A DNA stretch of 6,294 bases, from assembly GCA_017395885.1 (NCBI GenBank), contig JAFQNM010000287.1:1-6294 (forward strand). The letters run 5' to 3'. Source of the DNA: Clostridia bacterium (GTDB lineage: Bacteria; Bacillota; Clostridia; Oscillospirales; CAG-272). Both the position numbers and the translations under genes were made by a program. Shown piece after piece: positions 5,456 to 6,294 of this stretch (positions are counted from its first letter, which is position 1; each line of letters begins with the position of its first letter). The notes beneath the pieces were generated by a model, which saw only the letters and a list, made by a program, of their open reading frames with translations, was not told the origin of the DNA and ran no database searches.

Positions 5456-6172
5456 ATGCTGTTTTATTACATACGGCACGGGGAGCCCATATATGACCCC
5501 GATAGCCTGACCCCTCGCGGAAAGGTGGAGGCAGAGGCTCTTTCCGAAAGACTTTGCAAGGCGGGCCTTGACGAGATATACGTATCCACGTCAAACAGAG
5601 CGAGGCAAACGGCCGCTCCCACTTGCAAAAAGCTTGGAATCGAGCCTACCCTTGTTGATTTTGCAAACGAGCATTATGCATGGCTGGATTTTACCGTTCA
5701 GAAGGAGGACGGCAGCAAAAGCCGATGGGCATTTCAGGATGAGAGCGCCATCAGGCTTTTCACAAGTGCCGAGATAAGAGAGCTCGGCGATAGGTGGTAT
5801 ACCCATCCCTTCTTTGCAAAGGGAGGCTTTAGGCAGGGAGTTGAGAGGGTGTATAACGAGGCAGACCGATTCTTTGAGGCACTCGGGTATAGCCACGAAA
5901 GATATACGGGCAGGTATAGGGTGAAGGCTCATAACGACCGTAGAGTTGCTCTGTTTGCCCATCAGGGATTTGGACTTGTTTTTCTCTCCTGCCTGCTTGA
6001 TATACCGTATCCCCAGCTTTGTACCCGTTTTGATATGTGCCATACGGGAGTGACGCTGATCGATTTTTCGCCCGATAAGGCAGGAGAATATTGCATCCCT
6101 AAGGTGCTGACTCTCTCAAATGAAGGACACCTGTATGCAAAGGGCATCCCCTCAAATTACGGAGAATTCTGA
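5456..6172 (+). CDS. Histidine phosphatase family protein (phosphoglycerate-mutase-like fold)
   Basis: The product has 238 residues and is cytoplasmic. The N-terminus carries the phosphohistidine motif R7-H8-G9-E10, followed by S46-x-R48-A49-x-Q51-T52-A53, the second conserved arginine block. The second catalytic histidine is H169 in FAHQGFG. Glu72 is a candidate proton donor. Members form a phosphohistidine intermediate on His8 and transfer phosphate from sugar phosphates, nucleotides or proteins; the substrate here is unknown. The protein is longer than compact members of about 200 residues, with extra sequence around 80-165 that probably forms a substrate cap. The start is 6 nt after the previous stop. 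GAGG at 5441-5444, inside the previous gene, is the likely ribosome binding site, so translation is probably coupled. It is last in the operon, 7 nt before the terminator. It could be mislabelled phosphoglycerate mutase or alpha-ribazole phosphatase; neither specificity can be shown. Confidence 0.9.
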   Translation: MLFYYIRHGEPIYDPDSLTPRGKVEAEALSERLCKAGLDEIYVSTSNRARQTAAPTCKKLGIEPTLVDFANEHYAWLDFTVQKEDGSKSRWAFQDESAIRLFTSAEIRELGDRWYTHPFFAKGGFRQGVERVYNEADRFFEALGYSHERYTGRYRVKAHNDRRVALFAHQGFGLVFLSCLLDIPYPQLCTRFDMCHTGVTLIDFSPDKAGEYCIPKVLTLSNEGHLYAKGIPSNYGEF

Positions 6173-6179
6173 ACATATG

Positions 6180-6209
6180 AAAAAGAACCCTGCATAGGGT
6201 TCTTTTTTG
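6180..6209 (+). terminator. Rho-independent terminator closing the sirtuin operon
   Basis: GAACCC (6186-6191) pairs with GGGTTC (6198-6203) around a TGCATA loop. The flanking A-run (6180-6185) and T-run (6204-6209) extend the stem and supply the U-tract. It begins just after the phosphatase stop. The matching A-run means it could also work on the opposite strand. Confidence 0.9.
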
Positions 6210-6253
6210 TATGTTAAATTCCGGTTTTACGGGGAGGGGAGAACGGTCGCTGA

Positions 6254-6294
6254 ATGGTCGCTTTTTTGAAAAAAAGCTCCGCAAAAAACTTTAA
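6254..6294 (+). CDS. Possible start of a further gene (partial, weak)
   Basis: From ATG 6254 the frame is open to the window edge and gives a Lys-rich, N-terminus-like peptide of 13 complete codons. A purine-rich GGGGAGGGGAG stretch (6232-6242) lies upstream, but its best core is 11-15 nt away, longer than usual. No convincing promoter is visible between the terminator and this codon. Too little is present to name a product, and it may be chance. Confidence 0.25.
   Translation, partial: MVAFLKKSSAKNF

Noticed and set aside
2949..6172. Cobalamin pathway pair (CobB sirtuin with CobC alpha-ribazole phosphatase)
   Set aside because: The pairing is suggestive by family only. No other cobalamin gene or riboswitch is present, and the phosphatase is longer than typical CobC with no specificity evidence.
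6260..6277. GCTTTTTT/AAAAAAGC inverted repeat near the right edge as a terminator
   Set aside because: The loop would be only 2 nt, the stem is nearly all A-T, and no T-tract follows; it lies within a possible coding start.

Overview
The window looks like chromosomal DNA from a Gram-positive gut or rumen clostridium (Ruminococcus/Oscillospiraceae-like). The support is: consensus sigma-A promoters, strong GAGG-type ribosome binding sites, Rho-independent terminators, a type I dockerin, and the CxxC/GH repeat tails seen on secreted proteins of these bacteria. The assignment is inferred from sequence features, not from a search. No rRNA, tRNA, CRISPR array or transposase gene is visible.

Layout. 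Positions 1-81 hold the 3' end of an unidentified plus-strand reading frame whose stop codon lies inside a hairpin. Positions 65-285 are a dense cluster of hairpins: a stem over the stop codon, a 19-bp terminator-like stem, then a foldback element with 15-nt terminal inverted repeats that looks like a palindromic interspersed repeat or MITE. After an AT-rich spacer, a terminator at about 363-392 ends a large minus-strand gene (405-2798). That gene encodes a secreted phosphodiester glycosidase (NAGPA domain) with a beta-sandwich-like middle, a CxxC-rich repeat region and a C-terminal dockerin.

A 150-bp intergenic region (2799-2948) carries two divergent promoters, one for the minus-strand gene (TTGACA-17-TATAAT) and one for a plus-strand operon (TTGTAA-17-TATAAT). 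The operon holds a complete zinc-binding sirtuin (2949-3680), a zinc-ribbon/helical-repeat/coiled-coil protein (3708-4955), a small acidic beta-rich protein of unknown function (5003-5449) and a histidine phosphatase (5456-6172). A terminator at 6180-6209 closes it. Downstream, 6254-6294 might be the first codons of another gene, but the support is weak.

How they may work together. The minus-strand product acts outside the cell, probably on glycans carrying sugar-phosphodiester bonds, and may be carried on a cohesin scaffold. The four plus-strand genes are all predicted cytoplasmic. They combine an NAD-dependent deacylase, a possible adaptor or scaffold protein and a phosphatase on one transcript, but no shared pathway can be named from sequence alone. 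The most distinctive items are the dockerin-bearing NAGPA enzyme, the foldback repeat, and the sirtuin/zinc-ribbon/phosphatase operon.
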